A stretch of 64,000 bases of DNA from Rugamonas sp. A1-17 (GTDB taxonomy: Bacteria > Pseudomonadota > Gammaproteobacteria > Burkholderiales > Burkholderiaceae_D). The position numbers and the translations under genes were made by a program. Within the stretch, counting starts at the first letter, position 1. Every line of letters starts with the position of its first letter. Below the pieces are notes generated by a model that was given only the letters and a program-made list of their open reading frames with translations, searched no databases and had not been told where the DNA came from. The stretch spans positions 1 to 64,000 of the forward strand of contig JAJLPB010000001.1 of NCBI GenBank assembly GCA_025548565.1, in the 5' to 3' direction. Positions 1 through 8,479 of this stretch are shown here, piece by piece.

Positions 1-10
1 AAGAACAATC

Positions 11-1834
11 TCACACATTCTCACCGCTGTTGTTTTCCGCCCAGTCCGCTTCCAGCGCGGCGGCGATGTCGGCCAGCACGCGGTACAGCTGGGCCGGCGC
101 CACCGGCTTGTGCAGCAGCGGCACGCCGCTGTTGCGCGCCTCGCGCAGGCGGGCCGGCGCGGTGTCGCCGGTGATCAGGAGCGCCGGCACGGCGCGGCCG
201 GCCTGCTGCCGCAGCGCGGCGATCGCCCCGGCGCCGGTCTGCTGGCCGCGCAGCCGGTAGTCGCTGACGATCAGTTCGGGCCGCAGCGCCGGCGCCAGCG
301 CCAGCGCCTGGTCGACGCCGTCGGCCACCTGGCAGACGCAGCCCCAGGCCTGCAGCAGGCGCTGCATGCTGGCGCAGACGATGGCGTCGTCGTCGATCAG
401 CAGCACCCGCAGCGACAGCGGCCGCAGCGGCGCGGGCGGCGGCGGCGCCTCCACCACCGGGGCCGGCGCCGGCAACCGCGCCAGCGGCAGCGCCAGCCGG
501 AACACGCTGCCGCGTCCCGGCTGCGAGGACAGCGTCAGTGGCGCGTCCAGGATGCGCGCCAGGCCGCGCGCGATCGACAGGCCCAGCCCCAGGCCCTTCT
601 GGCGGTCGCGCTCGGGATTGCCGAGCTGGTGGAACTCCTGGAAGATTTCCTGCTGCTGCGCGGCGGCGATGCCGATGCCGCTGTCCCACACCTCGATCAC
701 GGCGCCGCCGCCGCGCCGGCGGCAGCCGACCAGGATGCCGCCGCGCAGCGTGTAGCGCACCGCGTTCGACACCAGGTTGCGCAGGATGAGCTCGACCAGC
801 GCCGGGTCCGATTGGAGCACCAGCTCGCTGTCGTGGGTGCGGTAGACCAGACCCTGGGTGTTGGCCTGGGGCGCCAGCTCGCTCTCGATCTTGGTCAGCA
901 GCGGCTGCAGGCGGAACGGCACGATGTGGGCCTCGACCACGCCGGCGTCGATGCGCGAAAAGTCCAGCAGCGTGTGCAGCATGCTGGCCGAGGCCTCGGA
1001 CGCCGAGCGGGCGCTGGCCAGCACCTCCTGCTGGGCCGGCGTCAGCGCCGAGCGTCCCAGCACCTCGAGGAACAGGCCCTGGGCGTGGATCGGCTGGCGC
1101 AGGTCGTGGCTGGCGGCGGCCAGGAACTTGGACTTGGCCAGGTTGGCCTGCTCGGCCGCGTGCAGCGCCTGGCGCGCCTTCTCGGTCTCGACCCGCAGCT
1201 GGGCGATCAGTTCGATGTTGTCGAAGCGCAGCTGGATCGCGGCGCGCGCCGCGCGCGAGCTGTTGCGGCCCTGGCTGAGCAGGCTCATCAGGTAGACCAG
1301 CACGGCCAGGCTCAGCGCCTGGAACGCCAGGTCGCCCATGGTCCACGCCTTGAGCGCCAGCGCGCCCAGCTCGAACACGCAGAACACCGCGAACACCGGC
1401 AGCACCGGCGACAGCAGCGACATCGAGTTGCCGACGATGCCGGCCAGCACCGCCACCACCAGGATGCTGTTGGCGGTGGAGGTCGGGTCCAGGCCGGCGA
1501 ACGCCAGCATGCCCCAGGCGGCGCCGTCGATCGCGTTGAGCACGATCAGGCGGCGCGTCAGCCGGTCGGCCTGCTCGGCCAGGATGGGTGCGCGCAGCAG
1601 GCGCCGCGCGTCCCAGCTGGCGTACACCTTGGAGGCGATCACGGCCGCGCACCACAGGCGCAGCGCCAGCGTGTTGTCCGGCGTGGCCAGCACGTACACC
1701 AGCAGCAGCGCGACGGCGATGGCCGGCAGCAGCGAGCTGCCCATATTGCCCATCAACAGGCGCGCCTGCTCGGCGCGGATCAGGCGTTCGGTGGCGGGCG
1801 GGCTAAGCAACGAGGCCCCGCTGGCGCGCGACAA
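11..1834 (-). CDS. Membrane-bound hybrid sensor histidine kinase with C-terminal receiver
   Basis: Two-component sensor of 607 residues if the TTG at 1834 is used. Five or six hydrophobic segments fill residues 30-195. A short coiled linker leads to a HisKA domain with the H-box ASHDLRQP (about 240), an HATPase domain with the N-box LILRNLVSNAVRYT and glycine boxes DSGIGI and GLGLGLS, then a proline-rich linker and a receiver domain whose acceptor Asp lies in IVSDYRLRG. The signal sensed is unknown. The start overlaps the upstream response-regulator gene by 32 bases, so the two are co-transcribed. The first ATG lies only at 1753, at the edge of the first membrane segment, so the start is uncertain. 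The attached receiver suggests an internal phosphorelay or a self-regulatory sink. Confidence 0.88.
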   Translation of the reverse strand: MSRASGASLLSPPATERLIRAEQARLLMGNMGSSLLPAIAVALLLVYVLATPDNTLALRLWCAAVIASKVYASWDARRLLRAPILAEQADRLTRRLIVLNAIDGAAWGMLAFAGLDPTSTANSILVVAVLAGIVGNSMSLLSPVLPVFAVFCVFELGALALKAWTMGDLAFQALSLAVLVYLMSLLSQGRNSSRAARAAIQLRFDNIELIAQLRVETEKARQALHAAEQANLAKSKFLAAASHDLRQPIHAQGLFLEVLGRSALTPAQQEVLASARSASEASASMLHTLLDFSRIDAGVVEAHIVPFRLQPLLTKIESELAPQANTQGLVYRTHDSELVLQSDPALVELILRNLVSNAVRYTLRGGILVGCRRRGGGAVIEVWDSGIGIAAAQQQEIFQEFHQLGNPERDRQKGLGLGLSIARGLARILDAPLTLSSQPGRGSVFRLALPLARLPAPAPVVEAPPPPAPLRPLSLRVLLIDDDAIVCASMQRLLQAWGCVCQVADGVDQALALAPALRPELIVSDYRLRGQQTGAGAIAALRQQAGRAVPALLITGDTAPARLREARNSGVPLLHKPVAPAQLYRVLADIAAALEADWAENNSGENV

Positions 1835-2408
1835 AGGCCGCCTCGGCGCGGCTGACCACGCCCAGCATGGACAGCAGCGCCTGCACGTGGCCGCGCACGG
1901 TGTTTTCCGACAGGTTCAGGCGCCGCGCGATCAGTTTGTTCGACAGGCCCTGGCAGATCAGGCCCAGCACCTCGCACTGGCGCGGCGTCAGGCGCGGCCG
2001 CTGGTCGTGGGCGGCGTAGGCCGGCAGGGTTTCGCTCTCGCCGCGCAGCACGGCGCAGATGGCGGCCTGGATCGCCGCCGCCGGCTCGGCCTTGGAGACG
2101 AAGCGCGCCGCGCCGCGCGCCAGCGCGTCGTGGGCGGTGGCGCTGGCGCCGTCGGCCGACAGCACGATCACCGGGCAGTCCGGCCAGCGGCGGTGGATCA
2201 GCGCCATGCCGTCCAGGCCGTTGACACCGGGCAGCTGGATGTCCAGCAGCACCAGGCTGGGCGGGACTTGCTCGCGCGGGCCGCCGAGGGCCTCGTCGAT
2301 CGATGCGGCCTCGCGCACCTCGCATTGGGCGGCGGCGTCGGCCAGCATCAGGCGCAGACCGGCGCGGAACAGCGAGTGGTCGTCGATCACAAGTACGGTT
2401 TGTTTCAT
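1803..2408 (-). CDS. NarL/FixJ-type response regulator
   Basis: DNA-binding response regulator of 201 residues. The N-terminal receiver shows the acidic pair in VIDDHSLFRAG and the acceptor Asp in LVLLDIQLPG. The C-terminal LuxR-type helix-turn-helix shows LTPRQCEVLGLICQGLSNK and the recognition helix SENTVRGHV. It lies first in a two-gene operon with the hybrid kinase, which overlaps its 3' end, so it is probably the kinase's cognate output. I chose the ATG at 2408 in front of KQTVLVIDD; an in-frame GTG at 2420 would add four residues. Target genes are not evident. A perfect 14-bp palindrome lies just upstream between this gene and the divergent PEP-CTERM gene. Confidence 0.88.
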   Translation of the reverse strand: MKQTVLVIDDHSLFRAGLRLMLADAAAQCEVREAASIDEALGGPREQVPPSLVLLDIQLPGVNGLDGMALIHRRWPDCPVIVLSADGASATAHDALARGAARFVSKAEPAAAIQAAICAVLRGESETLPAYAAHDQRPRLTPRQCEVLGLICQGLSNKLIARRLNLSENTVRGHVQALLSMLGVVSRAEAAFVARQRGLVA

Positions 2409-2436
2409 GGCGTGCTTCACGGTGATGCGGCAATTC

Positions 2437-2450
2437 AGTCCAATTGGACT
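2437..2450. promoter_or_regulatory. Perfect palindrome AGTCCAATTGGACT in divergent intergenic region
   Basis: This 14-bp perfect palindrome sits between the leftward response regulator (start 2408) and the rightward PEP-CTERM gene (start 2534). Its position suits an operator for one or both genes. A perfect 14-mer palindrome can arise by chance a few times in 64 kb, so assignment is tentative and the binding protein is unknown. Confidence 0.35.
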
Positions 2451-2533
2451 ATGTTCCGATGATTGGTATCAATTTATTATCACATCTAGTTCCCGAGCAA
2501 GCAACATTCTTCTTAACCACACAGGAATCGCCC

Positions 2534-3043
2534 ATGAAATCCACCTTACTTGCACTTGCCGTCACCACTCTGTTCGCCTCGTCGGCCATGGCCAAGACCT
2601 ATGACGTCCAGCTGCACCAGTCCAAAACCAACTCGCATCAGTGGACCGGCAGCTTCAACCTGAGCCAGCCTACTCCGTGGGAAGGCAGTTATTTCTCCGA
2701 CACTTACAACTTTACGCCCGACCTGCCTGGCGCGCTGACGGTCAACGGCGGCGTGATCAATTTCTTTGGCTTCGACGAGCAGAAGATCCAGTTCAGCCAC
2801 GTGTATTTGAACGAAACCGAGCTGGCGCTGAGCAGCAGCGACGGCGAAAGCAAGGCGCGCCTGACCAATGTCGTGCTGAGCGGCCCGCTGAGCCTGCGCG
2901 TGACCGGCTGGACCGGCGACTCGGCCAGCTACTCGGGCAACTTCAACATCACCACCGCCGTGCCGGAACCGGCCACCTACGGCATGCTGATGGCCGGCCT
3001 GGCCCTGGTGGGCGTGGCCGCGCGCCGCCGCAAGGCGCAATAA
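2534..3043 (+). CDS. PEP-CTERM sorting domain protein
   Basis: Secreted protein of 169 residues. The ATG at 2534 is preceded by AGGA (CACAGGAATCGCCC) and begins a clear signal peptide ending in SSAMA. The body is a short beta-rich domain with no family I recognise. The C-terminus has the PEP-CTERM tripartite signal: VPEPATYGMLMAGL, a hydrophobic helix, and the basic tail AARRRKAQ. In this family the signal is recognised by an exosortase and the protein is placed at the cell surface or in exopolysaccharide. No exosortase or EPS gene lies in the window, so it is an orphan substrate served from elsewhere. An upstream in-frame start at 2444 is possible but would spoil the signal peptide. Confidence 0.88.
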   Translation: MKSTLLALAVTTLFASSAMAKTYDVQLHQSKTNSHQWTGSFNLSQPTPWEGSYFSDTYNFTPDLPGALTVNGGVINFFGFDEQKIQFSHVYLNETELALSSSDGESKARLTNVVLSGPLSLRVTGWTGDSASYSGNFNITTAVPEPATYGMLMAGLALVGVAARRRKAQ

Positions 3044-3110
3044 GCTAAACGGTTTATACCGTTGATGCCGCCGGCGGGGCCGTCAGGTCCGGCCGGCGCC
3101 CGCGTCGCCG

Positions 3111-3188
3111 CTAGCGGACGAACAGCGCGATCAGGATGACGATGGGCAGTGGGATGCCGAGCAACAGCAGTAGTATCGAGCGCATCAT
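3111..3188 (-). CDS. 25-residue hydrophobic membrane microprotein
   Basis: A tiny reading frame, MMRSILLLLLGIPLPIVI followed by LIALFVR and TAG. It is almost entirely one transmembrane helix with an Arg near each end. It starts 9 bases after the stop of the larger membrane protein gene, and a GGAG motif (CCGGAGAAC) precedes the ATG, so translation from the same message is plausible. Such microproteins often associate with a larger membrane partner; the upstream gene product is the obvious candidate. Function is unknown. The second ATG (3185) could equally be the start. Confidence 0.6.
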   Translation of the reverse strand: MMRSILLLLLGIPLPIVILIALFVR

Positions 3189-3197
3189 GTTCTCCGG

Positions 3198-4091
3198 TCA
3201 GGTTGGGGTGCGCACGATGACACGTGCGTGATCGCGGTGGTGGCCGCCCAGCGTGGCAAGCAGGCTGGCGACGAAGGCGCCCAGCAGCAGGGCGATGAAC
3301 ATCCACAGCGCCGAATGGGCGGCGGCCTTGCGCGCCTCCTCGGCGGCGGCGCTGGCCTTGGCCCTGGCGGCGTTGGCGGCCTGCGCGGCCTGGGCGTAGA
3401 CCTGGTCCACGCGTTGTTCGGCGTCGGGCTGCGCCAGGCCGGTGCGGCTGGCGACCAGCTGCGCGAGGTAGTTGCGGTCGTCGGCGGCCAGCTTCCCGGC
3501 CGGCAGGTCGGTGATCAGGATGCGGTTGATCTCGTTGCGCTGGGCGTCGGTCGCGGCGTCGCCGTTGGGAGAGCGCAGCAGCATGTCGGCAAAATAGGTG
3601 TTGCCGGTGCCGGTGCCGGTGCCGGCGCCGCGCGCCAGCGCGGGTCCCGCGATGCCGGCGGCGGCCGCGCCCGAGTCGATGGCGCCGCTGAGCACAGCGC
3701 GCGTGCCGCCGCCCAGCACGGCCACGGTGACCAGCGTGGCCACCGCCCACGCCAGCAGGCCGTGCGCGGTGTCGCGGAAGTGTACCTCGTCGCCATGGAT
3801 GCCGGCCCATTTGACGCGCAGGCGTCCCGCCAGGTAGCCGCCGATGCCGGCTGCCGCCAGCTGCATGAAGGCGAGCCACGCGATGGCGGCGTCGCCCAGC
3901 GGCGCGGCGTGGTACTGGTAGGGCGATACCGACGACAGGCCGAGGCCCACGCCCAGTATCAGCAGGATGAAGGACAGCGCGGCCGCCGCGGCGGCGCCGG
4001 CGAACACGGCGCCCCACGAGACGCCGGCGACGTAACCGTCCCCGAGTTCATGGCCGGCCATGGTGGCGGCATGTAGTGGTTGTGTATGCAT
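3198..4091 (-). CDS. Multi-pass membrane protein of unknown function
   Basis: Protein of 297 residues. The ATG at 4091 is preceded by an AGGAGA ribosome site; a longer frame from 4127 lacks one. Hydrophobic segments lie near residues 25-60, 75-95 and 110-130, and a final one near 265-285. Between the third and fourth segments is a stretch with two Asp/Asn-rich helices (for example TDAQRNEINRILITDLPAG) and an Ala/Lys-rich helix likely to form a coiled coil. The N-terminal pattern SWGAVFAGAAAAAALSF resembles bacterial membrane proteins often labelled PhnA-like or YrzE-like, none with an established role. The microprotein at 3111-3188 follows in the same operon. Confidence 0.75.
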   Translation of the reverse strand: MHTQPLHAATMAGHELGDGYVAGVSWGAVFAGAAAAAALSFILLILGVGLGLSSVSPYQYHAAPLGDAAIAWLAFMQLAAAGIGGYLAGRLRVKWAGIHGDEVHFRDTAHGLLAWAVATLVTVAVLGGGTRAVLSGAIDSGAAAAGIAGPALARGAGTGTGTGNTYFADMLLRSPNGDAATDAQRNEINRILITDLPAGKLAADDRNYLAQLVASRTGLAQPDAEQRVDQVYAQAAQAANAARAKASAAAEEARKAAAHSALWMFIALLLGAFVASLLATLGGHHRDHARVIVRTPT

Positions 4092-4194
4092 GATGTCTCC
4101 TGTAGGTGGTATGGCGGAGACCATCATGCTGCGCGGCGCGGCGCGCGTATGTTAGCGCCCGTACGCTGGGCGCGTTTTGATCCGAAAATTCCGC

Positions 4195-5760
4195 TCAGGC
4201 GGTCTTGCGCTCGCCGCGCCGCAGGAAGTGCTCGACCAGCGCGCGGTGCGTGGGCAGGTCGGCCACCGCCCGGTGCGACATCTGCTCGATCATCTGGAAC
4301 TCCCGGCGCGCCTCGTCGAAGCGCGGCAGCGTGCGCGCGTTGGCGTATTGCGCGGTCGGGTACTCCATCCCGTACAGCACATACTGCCAGCTCGATGGCG
4401 GGTACATCTCCAGGTCCACCACGAAGTCCATGCGGTGCGGCGCGCGCGTGCGCCACATCGACAATTTGTCGCGCAGCGATTCCGGGATGCTGGCCGGGTC
4501 GGTGTTGTCGGTCCAGAAGGCGTTGTCGCGGCGCTGCGTGAGGCAGTAGTGCAGCTTGACGAAATCGACGATGCGCTCGTAGCGCGCCTTCATCATCTCG
4601 TTGTACACCCTGGCCACCGGCGCCATGTCGCCGTTGTGCGGGAACAGGTAGCCGACCAGGTAGGCCGCCGTTTCGATCAGGCCGACGCCGGACGATTCCA
4701 GCGGCTCAAGGAAGCCGCCCGACAAGCCCACCGCCACGCAGTTCTTGACCCAGTGCTGCTCGCGGTAGCCGACGTTGAGCTTGAGCTGGCGCGGATTGAG
4801 GCCGTCGCTGGCCGGGCCGATGTACCGGCGCAGCACTTCCTCGGCGCGGGCGTCGTCGGTGTGGCGGCTGGAGTAGACGTAGCCGATGCCGCGCCGCTGC
4901 TGCAGGCCGATGTCCCAGGTCCATCCCGCCTCGTGCGCGGTGGCGATGGTGTACGAGGGGATGGGCGCGTCGGGTGTGGCGTACGGCACCTGCATCGCCA
5001 GCGCGCGGTCGACGAACAGCGTGTCCTTGATGTTGCGGAAGGGCGTGCCCAGCGCCTCGCCGATCAACGCGGCGCGGAAGCCGGTGCAGTCGATGTACAG
5101 GTCGGCCGTCAGCGCGCCCGCCTCCCTGGTGTGGACCGCGCCGATCGCGCCTTGTTCGTCCAGCTCCACCCGCTCCACCGTGGCCAGCACATGGCGCACA
5201 CCCAGCGATTGCGCGTGGGTGCTGAGCAGGCCGGCGAACTTGCCGGCGTCGAAGTGGTAGGCGTAGTTCAGCGGTCCGATGAAGTCGGCGTCGTTGAAGC
5301 GCTTCGGCCCGTGCGCGGCGTCGGCCACGCGCTTTTGCATGGTGGCGGCGGCCGCGAAGCCGGCGCCCGGCGCGGCCGCGCCCTGCAGCCAGTAGGGCAG
5401 CAGCTCCGGGCCGCCGGGCCGCTGGCTGGGCAGGCTGAAAGGGTGGAAGTAGTGGTCGTTGCCCGGCGCGCCCGGCGCGCGCACCCAGTCGGTGAACTTG
5501 ATGCCCTGCTTGAAGGTGGCCTGGCATTCGCGGATGAAGCGCGCCTCGTCGATGCCGATCGCCGCCAGCGTGCCGCGGATCGACGGGAAGGTGCCTTCGC
5601 CGACGCCGATGATGCCGATCTCCTTCGATTCCACCAGCGTGACGCGCACGCTGTCCGCGTCGGCGCCCGCGCCCAGGGTGCGGGCCAGGAAGGCGGCCGT
5701 GAGCCAGCCGGCGGTGCCGCCGCCGACGATCAGGACATTTTTGACTTGGGTTGTTTTCAT
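4195..5760 (-). CDS. Flavin-dependent tryptophan-halogenase family protein
   Basis: Protein of 521 residues, the usual length for flavin-dependent halogenases. The ATG at 5760 is preceded by GGAG/GGAAA. The FAD-binding motif VGGGTAGW is at residues 13-19. A Lys equivalent to the catalytic Lys79 of PrnA lies in FKQGIKF (Lys84), and the conserved Glu in LEPLESSG (Glu355). The family motif WxWxIP appears as WTWDIG (280-285), with Gly replacing Pro. Known tryptophan halogenases use FADH2, O2 and chloride or bromide to make HOX; homologues beside TonB receptors have unknown substrates. The gene diverges from the TonB receptor at 6006 across a shared operator region, which suggests a joint role around uptake of a sugar or aromatic glycoside. 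No separate flavin reductase is nearby. Confidence 0.88.
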   Translation of the reverse strand: MKTTQVKNVLIVGGGTAGWLTAAFLARTLGAGADADSVRVTLVESKEIGIIGVGEGTFPSIRGTLAAIGIDEARFIRECQATFKQGIKFTDWVRAPGAPGNDHYFHPFSLPSQRPGGPELLPYWLQGAAAPGAGFAAAATMQKRVADAAHGPKRFNDADFIGPLNYAYHFDAGKFAGLLSTHAQSLGVRHVLATVERVELDEQGAIGAVHTREAGALTADLYIDCTGFRAALIGEALGTPFRNIKDTLFVDRALAMQVPYATPDAPIPSYTIATAHEAGWTWDIGLQQRRGIGYVYSSRHTDDARAEEVLRRYIGPASDGLNPRQLKLNVGYREQHWVKNCVAVGLSGGFLEPLESSGVGLIETAAYLVGYLFPHNGDMAPVARVYNEMMKARYERIVDFVKLHYCLTQRRDNAFWTDNTDPASIPESLRDKLSMWRTRAPHRMDFVVDLEMYPPSSWQYVLYGMEYPTAQYANARTLPRFDEARREFQMIEQMSHRAVADLPTHRALVEHFLRRGERKTA

Positions 5761-5846
5761 CTCGTTTCCGGTCTCCGTCGGTGGCGTGCGCGGCCCCGGG
5801 ACCGTGCCGGCCATGCCAGGGAAACAACGCCGCTACAATTTTTAAA

Positions 5847-5852
5847 TTGACA
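5847..5852 (+). promoter_or_regulatory. Candidate -35 element (TTGACA) for the TonB receptor gene
   Basis: A perfect TTGACA hexamer about 20 bases upstream of the first LacI-type palindrome. A matching -10 is weak (TACCAT at 5871-5876, 18-base spacer), giving a predicted start close to 5882. The palindromes would then overlap the transcription start and the early leader, the expected layout for repression. Confidence 0.4.
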
Positions 5853-5875
5853 TCTGCGATTTGAATTATGTACCA

Positions 5876-5931
5876 TGAAATCGATTTCACAAATAACGAA
5901 AACGTTTTCAGTCGATTTGAAAACGTTTTCA
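5876..5931. promoter_or_regulatory. Three phased LacI-family-type operators
   Basis: Three palindromes with a central CG lie in the halogenase/TonB-receptor divergent region: TGAAATCGATTTCA (5876-5889), CGAAAACGTTTTCA (5897-5910) and TGAAAACGTTTTCA (5918-5931). Their centres are exactly 21 bp apart (5882.5, 5903.5, 5924.5), so all three sit on one face of the helix. The pattern is typical of LacI/GalR-family repressors. No LacI-family gene lies in the window. A close relative, TGAAAACGATTTCA, lies upstream of the GH1 glucosidase at 14023. Confidence 0.8.
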
Positions 5932-6005
5932 TACAACGGAATCAAATCCACGATGAAAATGTGGCGCGCCTCTCCCCGGCGATCGCCACGTAAAAGGAGA
6001 CCTAA

Positions 6006-8435
6006 ATGAACGTCCACGTACCGCAGTCCGGGAAGCGCTTGCCGTCCCCGATCCAATTGGCCATCTTCGCCCTGATGGCCGGCTCCAGCGCCAGCGGCTA
6101 TGCCGTCGCCGCCGACGCGCCGGCCGCCGAGCAATCGGCCGCCGCCGACAAGACTTCCTCGACCATCACCGAGGTGTATGTCACGGCGACCAAGCGTTCC
6201 ACCTCGCTGCAGAAAACCCCGGTCGCGGTCACCGCGCTGAACGCCGCGGTGCTGGACGATAACCATGTCCAGACCTTGCAGGACGTGGTCAACCTGGTGC
6301 CCAGCTTCGCCGCCACCGGCCAGGGCGACCATGGCGTGATCACCATGACCTTGCGCGGCATCGGCAACGACAGCGCCAAGACCGAATACGCCGATCCCGA
6401 AGTGGCCAGCTTCGTCGACGGCATCTACTCGCCGCGTCCGGAAGGCGCGACCGCGCTGCTGTTCGACCTGGATGCGATCGAAGTGCTGCGCGGCCCGCAG
6501 GGCACGCTGTGGGGCCGCAACTCCAGCGTGGGCGCGGTCAACATGCAGACCGTGAAGCCTGAAATCGGCAGCAACTCCGGTAATTTCGAGGCCGGCTACG
6601 GCAACTATGCCCGCCTGGGCGCGCGCGGCGCGTTCAACATCCCGATCAACGACACCATGGCGATGCGCGTGGCGGTGGTGCACGAGCAGCACAACGGCTA
6701 CGTCAATTACCAGACCGCGCCCAACCTGTCGCTGGCGTCGCAGCACGCGGCGGCCGATCCGGTCATCGCCGCATGGAACACCGCGCATCCGGGCAACCCG
6801 ATCGCCTTCCAGCCGATCAACACCAACCTGTATGTCAACAACGCCCAGAAGTACAGCGCGCAGGACCAGAGCGCGGCGCGCCTGAGCTTCCTGTGGCAGC
6901 CGATGCCCGGCCTGAAATGGAACATCGCGTACGAGCACTATATGGACCGCGGCACGCCGAGCATGAACCTGATGCAGAACCCGCGCGCGGGCCAGGACTT
7001 CTGGTCGGCGCTGATCGATACCGCGCCGAGCGTGAACCGCGATTCGCATTCGGTGCGCAGCCGCGTCGACTACCAGATCAACCCGGACATCAGCCTGGCC
7101 TACATCGCCGGCTACTCGCGCTTCAACGGTTCCTCGACCTTCGACCAGGACGGCGGCGCCACGCTGCCGACCAGCTTCACCAGCGGCGGCAACTACCAGG
7201 CCAACAACACCGTCTGGTCCAAGTACAAGAACTACAGCCACGAACTGGAGATCCAGTCCACCGGCAAGCGCGATGTGGACTGGCTGCTTGGCCTGTATTA
7301 CGCCAATGAGGACAACGGCATCCGCTTCGACATCCCGATCATGAACGGCACCCAGCAGGGCACCGTGGGCTGGCAGGGTTCCTTCATCCAGCCGAAGGAA
7401 ACCGTGGATTCGAAAGCCGTCTTCGGCCAGGCCACCTGGAACGCCAACGACGCGCTGCACGTGACCGGCGGCCTGCGCTACACCTCGGACGAGCGCAAGA
7501 ACATCGGCGGCACCAACAACGGCTGGAGCGACCTGACCGCGCCGCAGATTCCGGTGAGCCCGTCGATGAATCCCCTGGGCGGCGGCACCGGCTTCTCGAC
7601 CTACCAGCACAACGACGGCGTGTTCAACGACCACAAGCTGACCGGCCTGGTGCGCGTGAGCTACGAGATCGACAAGAACAATATGGTCTACGCCAGCGTG
7701 TCGACCGGCTACAAGTCGGGCGGCCTGCAGGACGGCGGCGTGCCATACGGTTCCGAGACCCTGACCAACTACGAGATCGGCTCGAAGAGCACCTTCCTCG
7801 GCGGTACGGTACGGATGAACAACTCGGCCTACTACGAGAAGTTCAAGGGCTTCCAGTTCAGCGCACCGGTCACCAATCCTGACGGCACGCGCGGCCTGGC
7901 CACCAGCAACGCGGAAGGCGCGAAGGTCTGGGGCCTGGAGACGGAGATCGCGGCCAAGATCACGCGCGATGACCGCGTGCAGTTCACGGCGGCGTACACC
8001 AACGCCACGCTCAAGCACCTGATCGGCGGCAGCAACGACTACGTGCTGCCGGCGTGCACGGTGCCAGGCATCAGCACCTGCCTCGACGTGACCGGCAACA
8101 CCATGCCGCACTCGCCGAAGTTCAGCGCGCAGATGATGTACCAGCACAGCTTCGCGCTGGCCAACGGCACGCTGGTCCCGCGCATCAGCGCGCACTACGA
8201 GACGGCCAGCTGGCTGAGCGTGTTCAATCTGGGTGAGCCGGACAAGCAGAAGGCCTACACCCGCACCGACCTTGGCCTGCGTTTCGACGCCGATTCGAAG
8301 TGGTATTTCGACGCCTACATCCGCAACGCGGAAGACGCGAAGATCAAGACCAGCGCGATGAACGCCAACGGTCCATGGCAAGCGCAATACCTGCCGCCGC
8401 GCACCTTCGGCATCAACGTCGGCAAGTCGTTCTAA
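6006..8435 (+). CDS. TonB-dependent outer-membrane receptor
   Basis: Outer-membrane receptor of 809 residues for active uptake driven by TonB-ExbB-ExbD. The ATG at 6006 follows AAAAGGAGACCTAA. A signal peptide runs to about residue 36. Next come a plug domain (ITEVYVTATKRSTSLQKTPV, then FVDGIYSPRPEG and LRGPQGTLWGRNSSVGAVN) and a beta-barrel that ends in aromatic residue Phe, as required for outer-membrane insertion. The sequence resembles the sugar/aromatic-compound receptor group of Caulobacter and Sphingomonas, which often sit next to tryptophan-halogenase genes. The upstream operators predict induction by a sugar. The substrate is not shown by the sequence; the neighbouring GH74, GH1 and MFS genes favour a beta-glucan or xyloglucan-derived compound. 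Confidence 0.93.
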   Translation: MNVHVPQSGKRLPSPIQLAIFALMAGSSASGYAVAADAPAAEQSAAADKTSSTITEVYVTATKRSTSLQKTPVAVTALNAAVLDDNHVQTLQDVVNLVPSFAATGQGDHGVITMTLRGIGNDSAKTEYADPEVASFVDGIYSPRPEGATALLFDLDAIEVLRGPQGTLWGRNSSVGAVNMQTVKPEIGSNSGNFEAGYGNYARLGARGAFNIPINDTMAMRVAVVHEQHNGYVNYQTAPNLSLASQHAAADPVIAAWNTAHPGNPIAFQPINTNLYVNNAQKYSAQDQSAARLSFLWQPMPGLKWNIAYEHYMDRGTPSMNLMQNPRAGQDFWSALIDTAPSVNRDSHSVRSRVDYQINPDISLAYIAGYSRFNGSSTFDQDGGATLPTSFTSGGNYQANNTVWSKYKNYSHELEIQSTGKRDVDWLLGLYYANEDNGIRFDIPIMNGTQQGTVGWQGSFIQPKETVDSKAVFGQATWNANDALHVTGGLRYTSDERKNIGGTNNGWSDLTAPQIPVSPSMNPLGGGTGFSTYQHNDGVFNDHKLTGLVRVSYEIDKNNMVYASVSTGYKSGGLQDGGVPYGSETLTNYEIGSKSTFLGGTVRMNNSAYYEKFKGFQFSAPVTNPDGTRGLATSNAEGAKVWGLETEIAAKITRDDRVQFTAAYTNATLKHLIGGSNDYVLPACTVPGISTCLDVTGNTMPHSPKFSAQMMYQHSFALANGTLVPRISAHYETASWLSVFNLGEPDKQKAYTRTDLGLRFDADSKWYFDAYIRNAEDAKIKTSAMNANGPWQAQYLPPRTFGINVGKSF

Positions 8436-8479
8436 GTAAAGAGTTTTTCATGTAGTCCCAGTGTTGTAGTGCTCTTCTG

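Noticed and set aside
110-1855. Long plus-strand frame opposite the hybrid kinase
   Set aside because: Its product is Gln/Arg/His-rich without recognisable domains, while the minus strand shows complete kinase motifs.
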